Source of the DNA: Pontiellaceae bacterium B12227
Lineage (GTDB): Bacteria > Verrucomicrobiota > Kiritimatiellia > Kiritimatiellales > Pontiellaceae
Reading direction: 5' to 3'
Assembly (NCBI GenBank): GCA_029432775.1
Contig: JAROAZ010000001.1
Coordinates: forward strand, 644,629-708,628
DNA length: 64,000 bases
Position 1 is the stretch's first letter, and the number at the start of each line of letters is the position of its first letter. Positions 1 to 9,837 of this stretch are shown here, piece after piece. The position numbers and the translations under genes are program-made. A model generated the notes under the pieces. The model did no database searches and was not told where the DNA came from. It was given only the letters and a program-made list of their open reading frames with translations.

Positions 1-1897
1 TGCCCAGAGCGTATTCGGTCAGGTTGTTAAGGCCGTCGCCGATGCCACCGTTCTCGGCATCGTCCAGCATATTCGTGAACGCACCCAGGTTATATCCCGA
101 TAGCCATGCTTCGTACGGGGTCGGGACCGGTGCGCCCGACATCACGCTGACCGTGATCACGCCGTTGACCAGATTAGCCTGCAGATACGCATCACCGAAC
201 GTCGAACTGGTGAACACAGATCCGAAATCAGCTTCCACCGCGGCCACCGATGTATAATCGCCACCTGTCGTCGAAATATTAACCGTGCTGTTTGTATCCT
301 GAATATCGAATACCATGGATGGGTAACCCGAGGACCACTTGGTATTGACCAATCGTGCGATGCCAAAGGAGGATCCGTTATTGAGGGTTATGGTATTCTC
401 GTTGGTCTCAGCACCGGAATCATTTCCGTAGCCCAAAACCTCAAAGAAAGGAGCGCTCGTGGTTGAACCATAACGGTGATCAAAGACCACGTCGCCGCCG
501 TTCAGATTAAATGCGGACGTACGGGTATCGTTGAAGGCGAGATCTAACCGCCCCCCATGATTAAACACCAGTTGACCGCCATTGACATTAAACGTCTGCA
601 GCGGAATGCCCATGGGATCACGAGACAACGAGGCGTAACTCACATAATGATCCAGATTATAAGTAAGTACCGCATTCGTTGCTACTGTCGCCATGGTGCC
701 GGCCCCCTTCATTCCGTTCCAACCCGCGCCCGGTGCCCACGTCAATGCAAGTGCTGTATTCGCTTGAAGGGTCACTTTCGGGGAGAATCCCAAACTTCCA
801 TGCGCCATGTCAGGAATATTGCTGGCAGGCTGCACGCCACCGCTTGTAATGGTAAAATCGCAGACGCCTCCGCCTAAATAATTACTTGAACCCGTGGTCG
901 CCGGAACGCCCGCGGCTCCCCAGTTTGCTGGGTCAGACCAGTCGTCGTTTACTCCAGTCCAGACATAGGTGGTGGTTGGCGTTCCACTCAAACTCACGCT
1001 GACCGTGACCACGCCGCCATCTTCTACCGCCAGCAGATTCGCATCACCAAGGGTTGAGCTCTTGAAGATGGTTCCGAAATCAGCTTCCACATCGGCCGCC
1101 GACTGATAAACACTTCCACCACCTGTAGCAACTTTAACCTTGCTGCCTTCATCCAGAATATCGAATACAATGGCCGCATTTCCATCGCTCCACTTGATGT
1201 TCCAGAACCGTGCGGTGCCAAACGTGGAATTATTATCCAGCGTGATCAGGCTCGCGCTGGTCGAAGCAGAAGCAACGCTTCCGCATCCCCAGACCTGCAT
1301 ATACGGCGTGCTTGATGGAGAACCATACCGGTGATCAAAGACCACGTCTCCACCGTCCAGATTAAACGCAGATGTACGACTCGAACTGGACGCAAAGTCC
1401 AGACGGCCTCCGTTGATAAAATGTAATTCACCTCCGTTGACGTTAAACGTCTGCGCGGGAAGACCATTAGGTTCACGAGCCAGCGTGGTGTTGCTGATAT
1501 AATTAATCAGATCGTATTTGAGCGTTGCCCCCGATCCGACCGTCGCCATAACACCTGAGCCTGTCATTCCATGCCAGGTGCCCGTGTTTCCCCATTTCAA
1601 CGTGAGTTCCGCATTCGCACCCAGCGTCACCTTTGGGGATTCCCCCGCTCCTCCATGCACCATGTCAGGAATATTCGCGGCAGGTTGCACGCCTCCCCCG
1701 TTAATGACGATGTCGTTGTTCGCTCCGCCCACATAATTACTGGCTCCTGTAACGGCCGGAATCCCGTTGGCATCCCAGTTGCCCGCATCGGCCCAGTCAT
1801 CATTCACCCCGGTCCACGTATAGGTGGTCGCCATCGTAAGACTTACCATTGAAAACGCAGCCACCGCGACCGCGCCGATCATACTTTTTTTATTCAT
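1..1897 (-). CDS. Partial secreted protein with two tandem beta-strand modules
   Basis: The first 632 codons of a gene that runs off the left edge. The ATG at 1897 is preceded by AAGGAG. The N-terminus (MNKKSMIGAVAVAAF...) is a signal peptide ending near residue 23. Two homologous modules of about 300 residues follow (roughly 24-335 and 340-610). Both open with YxWTGVNDDW and share IPDMxHG, QTFNVNGG and GGDVVFDHRYGS, so the gene contains an internal duplication. The Gly/Asn/Ser-rich repeats resemble the autotransporter-associated beta-strand surface proteins common in PVC bacteria. The last visible residues, GIGDGLNNLTEYALG, look like the linker before a C-terminal anchor region. An export or cell-surface role is inferred; no catalytic motif is visible. 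Confidence 0.85.
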   Translation of the reverse strand, partial: MNKKSMIGAVAVAAFSMVSLTMATTYTWTGVNDDWADAGNWDANGIPAVTGASNYVGGANNDIVINGGGVQPAANIPDMVHGGAGESPKVTLGANAELTLKWGNTGTWHGMTGSGVMATVGSGATLKYDLINYISNTTLAREPNGLPAQTFNVNGGELHFINGGRLDFASSSSRTSAFNLDGGDVVFDHRYGSPSSTPYMQVWGCGSVASASTSASLITLDNNSTFGTARFWNIKWSDGNAAIVFDILDEGSKVKVATGGGSVYQSAADVEADFGTIFKSSTLGDANLLAVEDGGVVTVSVSLSGTPTTTYVWTGVNDDWSDPANWGAAGVPATTGSSNYLGGGVCDFTITSGGVQPASNIPDMAHGSLGFSPKVTLQANTALALTWAPGAGWNGMKGAGTMATVATNAVLTYNLDHYVSYASLSRDPMGIPLQTFNVNGGQLVFNHGGRLDLAFNDTRTSAFNLNGGDVVFDHRYGSTTSAPFFEVLGYGNDSGAETNENTITLNNGSSFGIARLVNTKWSSGYPSMVFDIQDTNSTVNISTTGGDYTSVAAVEADFGSVFTSSTFGDAYLQANLVNGVITVSVMSGAPVPTPYEAWLSGYNLGAFTNMLDDAENGGIGDGLNNLTEYALG

Positions 1898-2657
1898 GTG
1901 TCATCTCCTTTTGTTCCCATTGCACTCCAGGCCATTTATTGCGCCCTATATTGAATCTTTCAGCTGTTTCAGCTGAAACTATGAATGTCATACAATAAGG
2001 ATACTCAGCTATTCCGTCATTATGGACAGATAAACTAATTTATTTCAATCACTCCATGTACTGGATGAAAGATTAAGCGCTTTACCCTTTAATTATAGGG
2101 ATGAAACAGTTGTCAGAGGGCGCCTAACATGCGCAATATCAGCCCTTCTCCGGCGGTCAGGTCTCGTACCTCAACCATGCCTCGCCCTGCAACCTATAGG
2201 TATAATGTTTTATTTATTACCTATTATACGGAATTAGGCCGAGTTGTAGTGAAACGGGCCGGAAAAGTGGTTTTGATGAGGGTTAAGATTCGCTAATTCC
2301 ATCCAACTTCTCGCAAGTCACCCTCAACCTTTGCTCTTTTCCTGTGTTTTTGTGCTCTTTGTGGCTAAACGCCGTTACAAGAAATTGCTTTGCGCCTTAA
2401 GAGAGCGCAGCGAACGGACGAGGAACAATCCGATTTAAGTTAATCGGGCATCAACCACCCATTCATTGAGGATTTCCCTTCGATTTGCCTGAAAATAAAA
2501 ATCTTATCTGTCCAGTAAGTGGAGTTAGATCAGTATCCTCTTCATGAAGGCAGCATCGTGTGCCTACGTTACTAATTATAAGACCGAGAGCTGACCTCAA
2601 AAACCAGTGCCCCGCCTTGGTGAGGCGTTCTTACTGCCGGTTCGCAGAGGTGCAAAA
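1898..2657. other. Divergent intergenic region with a possible LacI-type operator and part of a dispersed repeat
   Basis: 760 bases separate two divergent genes for secreted proteins and contain no convincing gene. At 2073-2084 lies TTAAGCGCTTTA, with a perfect AAGCGCTT core at 2075-2082, which resembles operators bound by LacI-family repressors of sugar-use genes. Bases 2328-2369 carry a tgtgtttttgtgctctttgtggc tract like one arm of the CACAGA repeats described elsewhere in this window. A small hairpin (CGCC-TTGGTGA-GGCG) lies near 2616. No promoter was assigned with confidence. Confidence 0.35.
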
Positions 2658-5600
2658 ATGATCCCTATGAAAAAAGAATACCGAACCGTTGGCTTCCGAA
2701 GAGAGGGCTATCGTCTTATTGCATTGTTTCTTGCCGCGCTGGGTTTCGCCGGGACGGTCGGCGCATCCGATATGTCCATGGAAATATCCGGAAACCAGGT
2801 GGATCTCTGGCTGGATCAGACTGAACAGGGAAAAACCTATCTTTTTCAAACGTCCACCAACTTGACCACCGACTGGCAGGATCTCGGAGATCCCGTCATC
2901 GGCGACGGCCGTTTCCTGGCTGAACGGGATCAGATCGATAACCCGTCTGGTTTCTACCGGTTGCTCAGGACCGATAACCCGGTGCTCCAACTCGGTTTGC
3001 AGACCGATCTGCAGGATCATTCCGGCTCCGGCCACGTGGTTACTCCTGTCGGCGGGACGGTCGTTTTTGGCGAAGGGCGGACCGACCATTACAGTGCCTA
3101 CATCTTCGATGGAGGCAACGCACTCGATGTTCCAACCCTTGGAAGTATGGAGGCTCTGACGCTGTCCACCTATGTCTATCTCGATGATATCGTCGGAGCC
3201 ACCACCATGCTGTATGACTCGGGGACGCAACCCGGTGGTATTCAGCTCTACCTGCGCGATAACCATGCAGGCACTCACACCGGAGACGGCAAGGATCGGG
3301 ATGTCGGGTTGGTATTCAAGGTACACGGCAATGCGGGCGGCAACGGCGTGACGGGTGAAAGCGTGGAAAGCAACTACCGCCGCTTTGCGGAACATTCGCT
3401 CGACTTCATTACCACCGTCAATCACGAGCGGATGAACGGAAAGCTTAACCACCTCTGGCTGCATCTCGCGGTGAGCTACGATCCGGCACAAAACTCCGTT
3501 GATCTATACGTCAACGGTCGCCACGACTCCACGCACACTTTTTCAACCGCGCAACCGCCGGTTTTGAATGCCTCACGTATCGGTTCAGATTTGGCGAATG
3601 CCCAGCCGTTGATTGGAAGAGTCAGCGATTTTACGGTGTACGATACAGCCCTTTCTTCGGAGCAGATCCGGGCGCTCTCCGATTTCCGGCCCGAGTTGTG
3701 GGCGATTCGCGATATTGAGCAATGGACGACCGATCGGACGTATTACGTTGATGCGACCGCTGGAAACGATTCCTCCGACGGATCAGCCGGTTCTCCCCTG
3801 AAGACGCTTACGGAAGCGATTGATCGAATCAACGCGCTCTCCGCCGCCGAAGCTCCCGGCAGTCGTGTCGTGCTTAAGCCGGGCATGTATCGTGAAGGCG
3901 GTATTCATCTTAAGGAAAACGGCACCCGCTTTAAACCCATCATCATCGAGGCCGAAACGCCCGGAACCGTTACCCTCAGCGGATCCGAGGTGTGGGATGA
4001 TGACGCCTGGACGCAACAACCCGCCCAGCCCGGCCTATGGTACGGGGAGGTGCCCGGCAACATTAATACGACCGATCCGAACCCGAGCACCGGAACGACC
4101 ACCGACCTAAGCGAAACCGAGGACGGGATTGCGCCCGACACCACCGAAATCTACACGGGCGAAATCTACGATGCCGACGGGAACATCTCCTTCACTGAAG
4201 ATATTGACGATAAGGTGCGCCTCTACATCGACGGCACGCTGGTTCTCAATGACGATGATTGGAGCACCCGCACCTCTACGGGCAATCTGAACCTGCAGCC
4301 CGGCTGGCATACCTTCGAACTGCGTATCAGCAACGGCAGCGGCGGCAGCGGCCCCTATTCCTTGCCGGGTATCGGATACGATCCGGACGGTGGAACGGAC
4401 TGGATCCATCCGGAAGACCCCGGCGACGGATCGCTGTTCCGCCGCTATACCCCGCTTTGGACGCACGACTGGCCCTACGCATTTGGTCGTAGTACAACCG
4501 CCCCGGTTGACCACGAAACGGAGGCCCGTTTTCGGCGGGAGCTTGTTGCGTTGGACGGCACGCTGCTGCGGCCCTACACCTCGCTTGCACGCCTGCAGGA
4601 TTCCACGCTCGATCCGGATGTGTATCTGAGTGCCGACCACGCGTTCTACGTGGATGAACTCAATGATGTCATCTATGTGCGGACGACCAAGGATCCCAAT
4701 ACGAGTCTGGTCGAAGTGGGCATCCATGAAAAACTGTTGCGCCTGAACGTGTGGTTCAACAACTGCGACTATGTGGCCATCCGCGGTATCCGCTTTCAGC
4801 ACACCGCCTCTTTCATCGGTGACGAAGCCCTTGATATTGTCGGCAGCGACCATGTGCTGGTCGAAGACTGCGAGATGGTGGATAACGGCTCCGTGGGGCT
4901 GGGATCGATCGATAAAGGAAATGGCACGGTGATCCGCCGGTGTACATTCAGCCGTAACGGACGGGAGGGCTTTTCGTTGACACGGGGCTACAGCCGCGCC
5001 TGGGTTCAGGATTGCGTGGTGGAGCAGAATCATTGGCGCAACGATTTAGGGAACTATTCGGGGCCGGACCTGGCCGGTATCGGGAAAATCATGTTTTCCA
5101 GTCGAATCTATCTGGAGCGCGTGCACGTGAACGATCATAGTTGCCCCGGAATATGGGCCGATGCGCAAAACTGGGATATCACCGTCGATAACTGCTACCT
5201 GGCCGGAAACGGAGTCGGCTTTTTTACCGAGATCAATACGTTGAACTCCGAAATCATCAACAGCGCCTGCTATTACAATCGGCAGGGTGGTGCCGTTATC
5301 ATGGATTCAGAGAGCGTCCGGGTTGAAAACAATATGTTCAAGCAGTCGGAGATCGCCTCATATCGGGGTATGCTCTCTTCAGCGCATGAGTTCCGGGACG
5401 AACAGGCCCATATTCCGGACATCTATGCCGCGAAAAATTCGGTGGTGCGCAACAACATCATTGCAACAGCCGGCACGTCGGGCAACCTGCATCATTTCGA
5501 CAGTTTCAACGGGGTTTCAAGTGCCATGGTTTCATCGGGGAATACCTACTATGCACCCTATACCTCAAATCTGTTTAATATTGAAAACACGGCGGTTTCC

Positions 5601-6023
5601 TTCGCGGATTGGCATGCTGCTCTGAACGATACCACATCGCAACTGCTTCCGGTGAGCTCGCCACCTTTCGTTAACGATGGCTCTTTGACGGTTGGCTTTG
5701 AAAGCGATTGGGCGCTGGCGCCCGAGTTGCTCTCCGCTCTGAACGTTCCTATCATCTTGTCGAAGGCGGTAGACGACACCATCACGTTGGATGTGACGGT
5801 GGAGAGTTTGACGGCCATCGAGGGCGACGACTTCCGCGTGATCGGAGCCGGAACGGTTACGTTCCAACCCCTGGAACGCTCGCGCGTTGTCCATGTCGTC
5901 ATTCTCCGCGACGGTGTGGCTGAGGGCGAGGAACGTTTCCGCCTGACGCTCAGCAATCCAACCAACGCGTCGCTGGGAACCGAAACCGTTTTCACGGTTC
6001 GCATTCCCGCCAACGATGTCTGA
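2658..6023 (+). CDS. Secreted LamG / PA14-like / parallel beta-helix / Calx-beta protein
   Basis: A 1121-residue exported protein. I start it at ATG 2658 because AGAGGTG lies just upstream; an in-frame ATG at 2607 would add 17 residues before the signal peptide. Order of domains: signal peptide (to about residue 40), LamG/concanavalin-like sandwich (about 105-340), start of a right-handed beta-helix marked by YYVDATAGNDSSDGSAGSP, a PA14-like insert (around 500-590, with VRLYIDGTLVLNDDDW), beta-helix coils with DHVLVEDCEMVDNGSVG-type turns (to about 960), and a C-terminal Calx-beta-like domain (EGDDFRV...VAEGEERFRL). Such proteins are often polysaccharide lyases or polysaccharide-binding proteins. 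A role on marine glycans is inferred; I cannot name the lyase family. No anchor is seen at the C-terminus. Confidence 0.85.
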   Translation: MIPMKKEYRTVGFRREGYRLIALFLAALGFAGTVGASDMSMEISGNQVDLWLDQTEQGKTYLFQTSTNLTTDWQDLGDPVIGDGRFLAERDQIDNPSGFYRLLRTDNPVLQLGLQTDLQDHSGSGHVVTPVGGTVVFGEGRTDHYSAYIFDGGNALDVPTLGSMEALTLSTYVYLDDIVGATTMLYDSGTQPGGIQLYLRDNHAGTHTGDGKDRDVGLVFKVHGNAGGNGVTGESVESNYRRFAEHSLDFITTVNHERMNGKLNHLWLHLAVSYDPAQNSVDLYVNGRHDSTHTFSTAQPPVLNASRIGSDLANAQPLIGRVSDFTVYDTALSSEQIRALSDFRPELWAIRDIEQWTTDRTYYVDATAGNDSSDGSAGSPLKTLTEAIDRINALSAAEAPGSRVVLKPGMYREGGIHLKENGTRFKPIIIEAETPGTVTLSGSEVWDDDAWTQQPAQPGLWYGEVPGNINTTDPNPSTGTTTDLSETEDGIAPDTTEIYTGEIYDADGNISFTEDIDDKVRLYIDGTLVLNDDDWSTRTSTGNLNLQPGWHTFELRISNGSGGSGPYSLPGIGYDPDGGTDWIHPEDPGDGSLFRRYTPLWTHDWPYAFGRSTTAPVDHETEARFRRELVALDGTLLRPYTSLARLQDSTLDPDVYLSADHAFYVDELNDVIYVRTTKDPNTSLVEVGIHEKLLRLNVWFNNCDYVAIRGIRFQHTASFIGDEALDIVGSDHVLVEDCEMVDNGSVGLGSIDKGNGTVIRRCTFSRNGREGFSLTRGYSRAWVQDCVVEQNHWRNDLGNYSGPDLAGIGKIMFSSRIYLERVHVNDHSCPGIWADAQNWDITVDNCYLAGNGVGFFTEINTLNSEIINSACYYNRQGGAVIMDSESVRVENNMFKQSEIASYRGMLSSAHEFRDEQAHIPDIYAAKNSVVRNNIIATAGTSGNLHHFDSFNGVSSAMVSSGNTYYAPYTSNLFNIENTAVSFADWHAALNDTTSQLLPVSSPPFVNDGSLTVGFESDWALAPELLSALNVPIILSKAVDDTITLDVTVESLTAIEGDDFRVIGAGTVTFQPLERSRVVHVVILRDGVAEGEERFRLTLSNPTNASLGTETVFTVRIPANDV

Positions 6024-6041
6024 GCCGGACAACGCATCGCA

Positions 6042-6320
6042 CTACTGGATTTTTGCTTCTACCCGGAAGTAGCCGTTTGACGGGGTAAGATCGATTTCGA
6101 GTGCATCCACCGGCGGGGTCAGCGCGCTGGCCCAATCACGGGCGATGGACCAGTTGGCCAACTCCGGACTTTTCCAAACCTTGTAAAGCACGCCGGTCGC
6201 ACTTGGCCAGGTGATCTGGAATATTCCAGACATTGGAAGCGTCAAGCTGTCGATGCCAAACCCGGAGCCCGGATCATTGGGTCCGTGCCCAAAGCTGTTT
6301 CCTGCGCAAAGAACCCTGTT
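6042..6320 (-). pseudogene. C-terminal remnant of a secreted protein
   Basis: About 92 codons are open between an in-frame TAG at 6321-6323 and the stop at 6042. The reading NSFGHGPNDPGSGFGID, then ITWPSATGVLYKVWKSPELA (which recalls the C-terminal 'tested against reality' strand pattern VYSTDLLNW of PVC secreted proteins), then SNGYFRVEAKIQ, looks like the natural end of an exported protein. No start codon or ribosome site fits; the first possible initiator is a TTG at 6245. It points tail-to-tail at the beta-helix gene. I read it as a decayed gene end rather than a small functional gene. Confidence 0.5.
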
Positions 6321-6419
6321 CTACATATTACTCGCTGTAAGCAACGGGGCATTAGACCCTCGCTTCGCAATAAAATAATCCTTGCCAACACAATCGCTTG
6401 ATTTATCGTCTCGCTTGAT

Positions 6420-8480
6420 ATGGATCGTGATATTGAGCAGGACGACAGTCAGAAAAAGAGGGAGCTTCTGTATGGCTTCTTTTCGACCTGTGACGCCCCT
6501 TTATCAGAGGAAGAGGAGAGGTCGTTAAACCCGATCCTGAATGCGCTTAATCATGCCGAAACGCGCTACGATACCCCGATCCTGATTGCAGAAGGGGGCG
6601 AGAAACGGATTTATAAGGTCTATGATCAGCACCTGAACCGGTTTGTGGCCATGGCACAGTCGTCCACGGCTCAAACGCCCAGTGAGCAGGAGCAGTTTCT
6701 GCGCGAGGGCCAACTGACGGCCAACCTGACCCACCCGAATATTGTGCCGATCCATAATATGGGACTTGATTCCGAAGGCGTACCGTTTTTCTCCATGGAA
6801 CTGGTGCCGGGGGACAGCCTGAAAGATATTATCAAAAAACTGAAGGCAGATGACCCTGCCTATGCGGCTCAATACACGCAGGAAGTTTTGCTGGGCATTT
6901 TTAACAAGGTGTGTGATGCCGTCGCCTATGCGCATTCCCGCGGCGTTCTGCATCTGGATATTAAACCGGACAATATCCGGGTGGGACAATTTGGTGAGGT
7001 ACTCCTGTGTGATTGGGGCTTGGCGCGGGTTCTCGATCATAATGGAGGCTTGGGAGAGGTGGAACCGGGGCAACTCGATGCGAATATGCTGAACGATATG
7101 ACCCTTACGGGCACCGTGAAAGGCACGCCGGGGTTTATGGCACCCGAGCAGGTGAATAATCAGAGGAAAACAGAGAAGACAGACCTCTATGCCCTGGGTT
7201 CTCTCCTCTATTACATTCTGACACACGAACTTCCTGTCGCGGGGGAGAGCGCCAGCGAAGTGGTGGAAAATACTCGAAAAGGGAACATCATCCATCCCCG
7301 GAAATACAGACCTAGGCGTTCTGTCCCGACCGGCCTTGCCGCTGTGGTCATGAAAGCCCTGGCCCTCGCTCCAGCCGATCGCTACGAGAGTGTTCAGGCT
7401 CTGCAAAAGGAGGTTCACCGATTTCAAGCCGGCTTCCCGACTGAAGCAGAACATGCCGACTTGCTCACCCGGGCGGGGCTGCTGGCTCAGCGTCACCGGA
7501 AACTGACCTTTTGGTCGCTGGTGTTTGCCTGCCTGCTGATTGTTGTCATGAGCATTAACCTGACCATTATCCGCAAGGAGAAACAGGTTGCCGAAGCCAA
7601 TTTCAAGCTCTACAAAGAAGAAGAAAAGGAAACCAGTCGGATCAGCGGGGAGCTGGCGAGCTATTCGCTGTTGTCGCAAAATATGCCCAATTTTATTTAT
7701 GCAGAGCGAATGATTCCGCTGATCGACCTCCTGCTGGCCCAAAACACCGTCGATTCAGAAACGCTGCAGGATATTTTATCCAATCAGGCGTACGCTTTTC
7801 TCATCACACAACAATTTAATGCGGCACTGCAAACGTATGAAAAGCTGAAAGCCCCGAATGCCGGCGAACGTAGATTGATTAAAGTATGCCGCGAATACGG
7901 GACGCTTAAGCCCGATGATTCAGCGGTTCTTGCAGACCGTGATTTAGCCCGGTTACTGTCCAGTAACTACGCCATTATATCGCCCTCTACCGCCCGCTTA
8001 ATCTATTATCAGGACTGCAGGTTCTCCCACAAAAAGAAGAGAACTGCTGAAGAGTATCTGGAAGTGATCCGGGCGATCCTGGTAAAGCATAATACCATGG
8101 GAACGGTCTATAACCCCGTTTTGAAACTGAGCCGGCGCCCCGAAGGCTACCACCTGGATCTTGCCGGCACCCTGTATAGCGCATATGTGTTGGATATGCC
8201 GCATCCTGGCCAGGACTTCAACATTCTTCAGCCACTGAACCTGTACTCGTTAGACATCAGCGACACGCCGGTTTCGTTGGTTAAGGAGCTGGCAGGCCTT
8301 AAGCTTAAAGAGTTGCGTATGGTCGGCGTCTTGCTGGCTCCGGATTCCTCATTGCCCGGGGCCCTCAGCAGGATGGGGACCGAGCGGATTATCCTGGGCA
8401 AGGGCGACTACCGACCATGGGTGCTCGACCAAATCCGGGAACGAGGCATCGAGCTGATTGAAGAGGAATATGAACGCTGA
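6420..8480 (+). CDS. Membrane-anchored Ser/Thr kinase-like protein lacking the usual ATP lysine
   Basis: 686 residues: a PknB-like kinase fold (about 50-340), a transmembrane helix (about 362-384), then a periplasmic or extracytoplasmic region of 300 residues with no recognised domain. Seen motifs: HLDIKPDN (catalytic D180, N185), DWG instead of DFG (198-200), and GTVKGTPGFMAPE in the activation segment. The alpha-C Glu is probably E96. The VAIK lysine is absent: the aligned segment reads VAMA (76-79). It is therefore either a pseudokinase or an enzyme that takes its lysine from another position. The C-terminal half contains leucine-rich short repeats around LNLYSLDISDTPVSLV. No Shine-Dalgarno sequence is visible before ATG 6420. 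The gene appears monocistronic. Confidence 0.85.
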   Translation: MDRDIEQDDSQKKRELLYGFFSTCDAPLSEEEERSLNPILNALNHAETRYDTPILIAEGGEKRIYKVYDQHLNRFVAMAQSSTAQTPSEQEQFLREGQLTANLTHPNIVPIHNMGLDSEGVPFFSMELVPGDSLKDIIKKLKADDPAYAAQYTQEVLLGIFNKVCDAVAYAHSRGVLHLDIKPDNIRVGQFGEVLLCDWGLARVLDHNGGLGEVEPGQLDANMLNDMTLTGTVKGTPGFMAPEQVNNQRKTEKTDLYALGSLLYYILTHELPVAGESASEVVENTRKGNIIHPRKYRPRRSVPTGLAAVVMKALALAPADRYESVQALQKEVHRFQAGFPTEAEHADLLTRAGLLAQRHRKLTFWSLVFACLLIVVMSINLTIIRKEKQVAEANFKLYKEEEKETSRISGELASYSLLSQNMPNFIYAERMIPLIDLLLAQNTVDSETLQDILSNQAYAFLITQQFNAALQTYEKLKAPNAGERRLIKVCREYGTLKPDDSAVLADRDLARLLSSNYAIISPSTARLIYYQDCRFSHKKKRTAEEYLEVIRAILVKHNTMGTVYNPVLKLSRRPEGYHLDLAGTLYSAYVLDMPHPGQDFNILQPLNLYSLDISDTPVSLVKELAGLKLKELRMVGVLLAPDSSLPGALSRMGTERIILGKGDYRPWVLDQIRERGIELIEEEYER

Positions 8481-8625
8481 ATAATGAAGTGTTCATATTA
8501 TTCTCTCATACACATTCCGGCATCAAATTAACTCGCGCGGAGAACGAATCCTGTAACGAACTCTCAGCGAGCTCAGCGCCTATGCGAGGAATATTTCAAT
8601 TGTCTAGCCAGGAAAGTTTTTTACA

Positions 8626-8811
8626 TTATAAATAAGGGCACCGGACAGGTGCCCTAATCGGAAATTCAGTTATCTCGATTTCATACAATAGCTTTTCCAT
8701 TGCTGAGGAGGTGCAGTCGGGAGTCAGAACCACCTCTGCCCCCTTTCGAACCGGCGATCTAAAGCTGTCTCGATAATCGCAGCCCCCATTGTGGAAAATG
8801 TAATCACCCAT
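8626..8811 (-). CDS. Possible small protein or gene fragment
   Basis: A 61-codon frame whose first 40 residues look protein-like (IFHNGGCDYRDSFRSP, then GAEVVLTPDCTSSAMEKLL). The YRDSFRSPxxKGxEVVL pattern faintly recalls the N-terminal sandwich of maltogenic-type GH13 amylases, so this could be a fragment of such a gene. No ribosome site is seen. A GGGCACC-GGACA-GGTGCCC hairpin at about 8638-8656 overlaps the 3' end. The rest of the 8481-8914 gap shows nothing else convincing. Confidence 0.28.
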   Translation of the reverse strand: MGDYIFHNGGCDYRDSFRSPVRKGAEVVLTPDCTSSAMEKLLYEIEITEFPIRAPVRCPYL

Positions 8812-8856
8812 ATCATTTTTTAACCATGCATCGGGCGGTTCTGAACATTCTTACAC

Positions 8857-8888
8857 AAAAAAGCGTCCCACTGAGCGGGACGCTTTTT
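8857..8888 (-). terminator. Intrinsic terminator, bidirectional
   Basis: GCGTCCC (8863-8869) pairs with GGGACGC (8877-8883), flanked by A and T tracts on both sides. It lies just 3' of the minus-strand gene ending at 8915. Confidence 0.9.
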
Positions 8889-8914
8889 CACAAACTGATA
8901 TCCAACGGCAATCG

Positions 8915-9607
8915 TTACATACGGAGCGTGAGATCCAGGATTGCATTCGGCTTTTCGTCAGCCACGGAATCGAGCACCATCTTGGCGCCACTGAAATCCT
9001 GGAAAGCCGTGTATTCATCCGGGACAACAATACAGGCCGCACCGGCCGTCAGCGCGCCTTTACATGCAACCTGGGAAGAAACAACCGCAACCAGTGTGGC
9101 ATGCTCTTTGTTGCACTGCTTGAGCATTTTCAGCCAGTCATCAGCACGCGGGAAAGAATCTTTCACTTCTTCAGGAATCAGCAGCTCAACCCCCATGGCA
9201 TCCAGACCGAGTTTGGTCATCAGCTTTTGAGCGATGGCTTCCGGCAGTGCCGTGAAAGCAATAACCGGAATGCCGCGATCCTGCGTTGCTTTGATCAGCT
9301 TGGCCAGACCGGCATCCAGTTCGGCTTCGTTTTCACAGTAGTTTGCAACGGTCTTATCCACTTCCCCGACCGCTTTTTCAATGGCATCCGTCTTTTTGCC
9401 TGCCTGCTTCAGCACGGCCGTAACCGCGGCGCGATGCAACGGCGACATGCCCGAACGGGAAAATGCGATAGGAGAAACTTCAACCCCTTTGGTTTTTGCA
9501 GCGCTCTTAATCGACGCAAACTCAACGGCACGCGTCTTTGCGGCAACGTATTCAAGTTCGAAGATCAGGGCGTGGGTCGTGCTGGTTTGTTTTGCTTCAG
9601 CGCTCAT
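8915..9607 (-). CDS. HAD-superfamily-like protein without catalytic aspartates
   Basis: 230 residues with the layout of a beta-phosphoglucomutase-type HAD protein. An N-terminal strand LIFELEY stands where the nucleophile motif DxDG is expected. A helical cap (about 45-110), a strand IPVIAFTALP in the motif II position and a C-terminal VVSSQVACKGALTAGAACIV in the motif IV position follow. Both motif I aspartates are Glu (E17, E19) and the acidic motif IV is replaced by SSQ, so phosphatase activity is unlikely. A binding or regulatory role is inferred. AAGGAG precedes the ATG. It is divergent from carA and is followed by a terminator, so it is likely a single-gene transcript. Confidence 0.7.
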   Translation of the reverse strand: MSAEAKQTSTTHALIFELEYVAAKTRAVEFASIKSAAKTKGVEVSPIAFSRSGMSPLHRAAVTAVLKQAGKKTDAIEKAVGEVDKTVANYCENEAELDAGLAKLIKATQDRGIPVIAFTALPEAIAQKLMTKLGLDAMGVELLIPEEVKDSFPRADDWLKMLKQCNKEHATLVAVVSSQVACKGALTAGAACIVVPDEYTAFQDFSGAKMVLDSVADEKPNAILDLTLRM

Positions 9608-9837
9608 GTAATACTTTCTCCTTGGTAAACTGCTGACTTTTTCAAAAAATGAGCGCGTAGTGTATGGAGCTTAACCGCTTAGGTCAACCCCCTATTTCAG
9701 GCCGAAAACCGCCACTTCCAGGCATAGGAAAGCATTTCCCTCATATAAAGGGTTGCAAGCGGCGCACCGGACATGGATGATATTCCGAATTTTGCAAAAC
9801 CTATGCCTTTAAACAGAGCATTTTTACTGGGAAAAAG

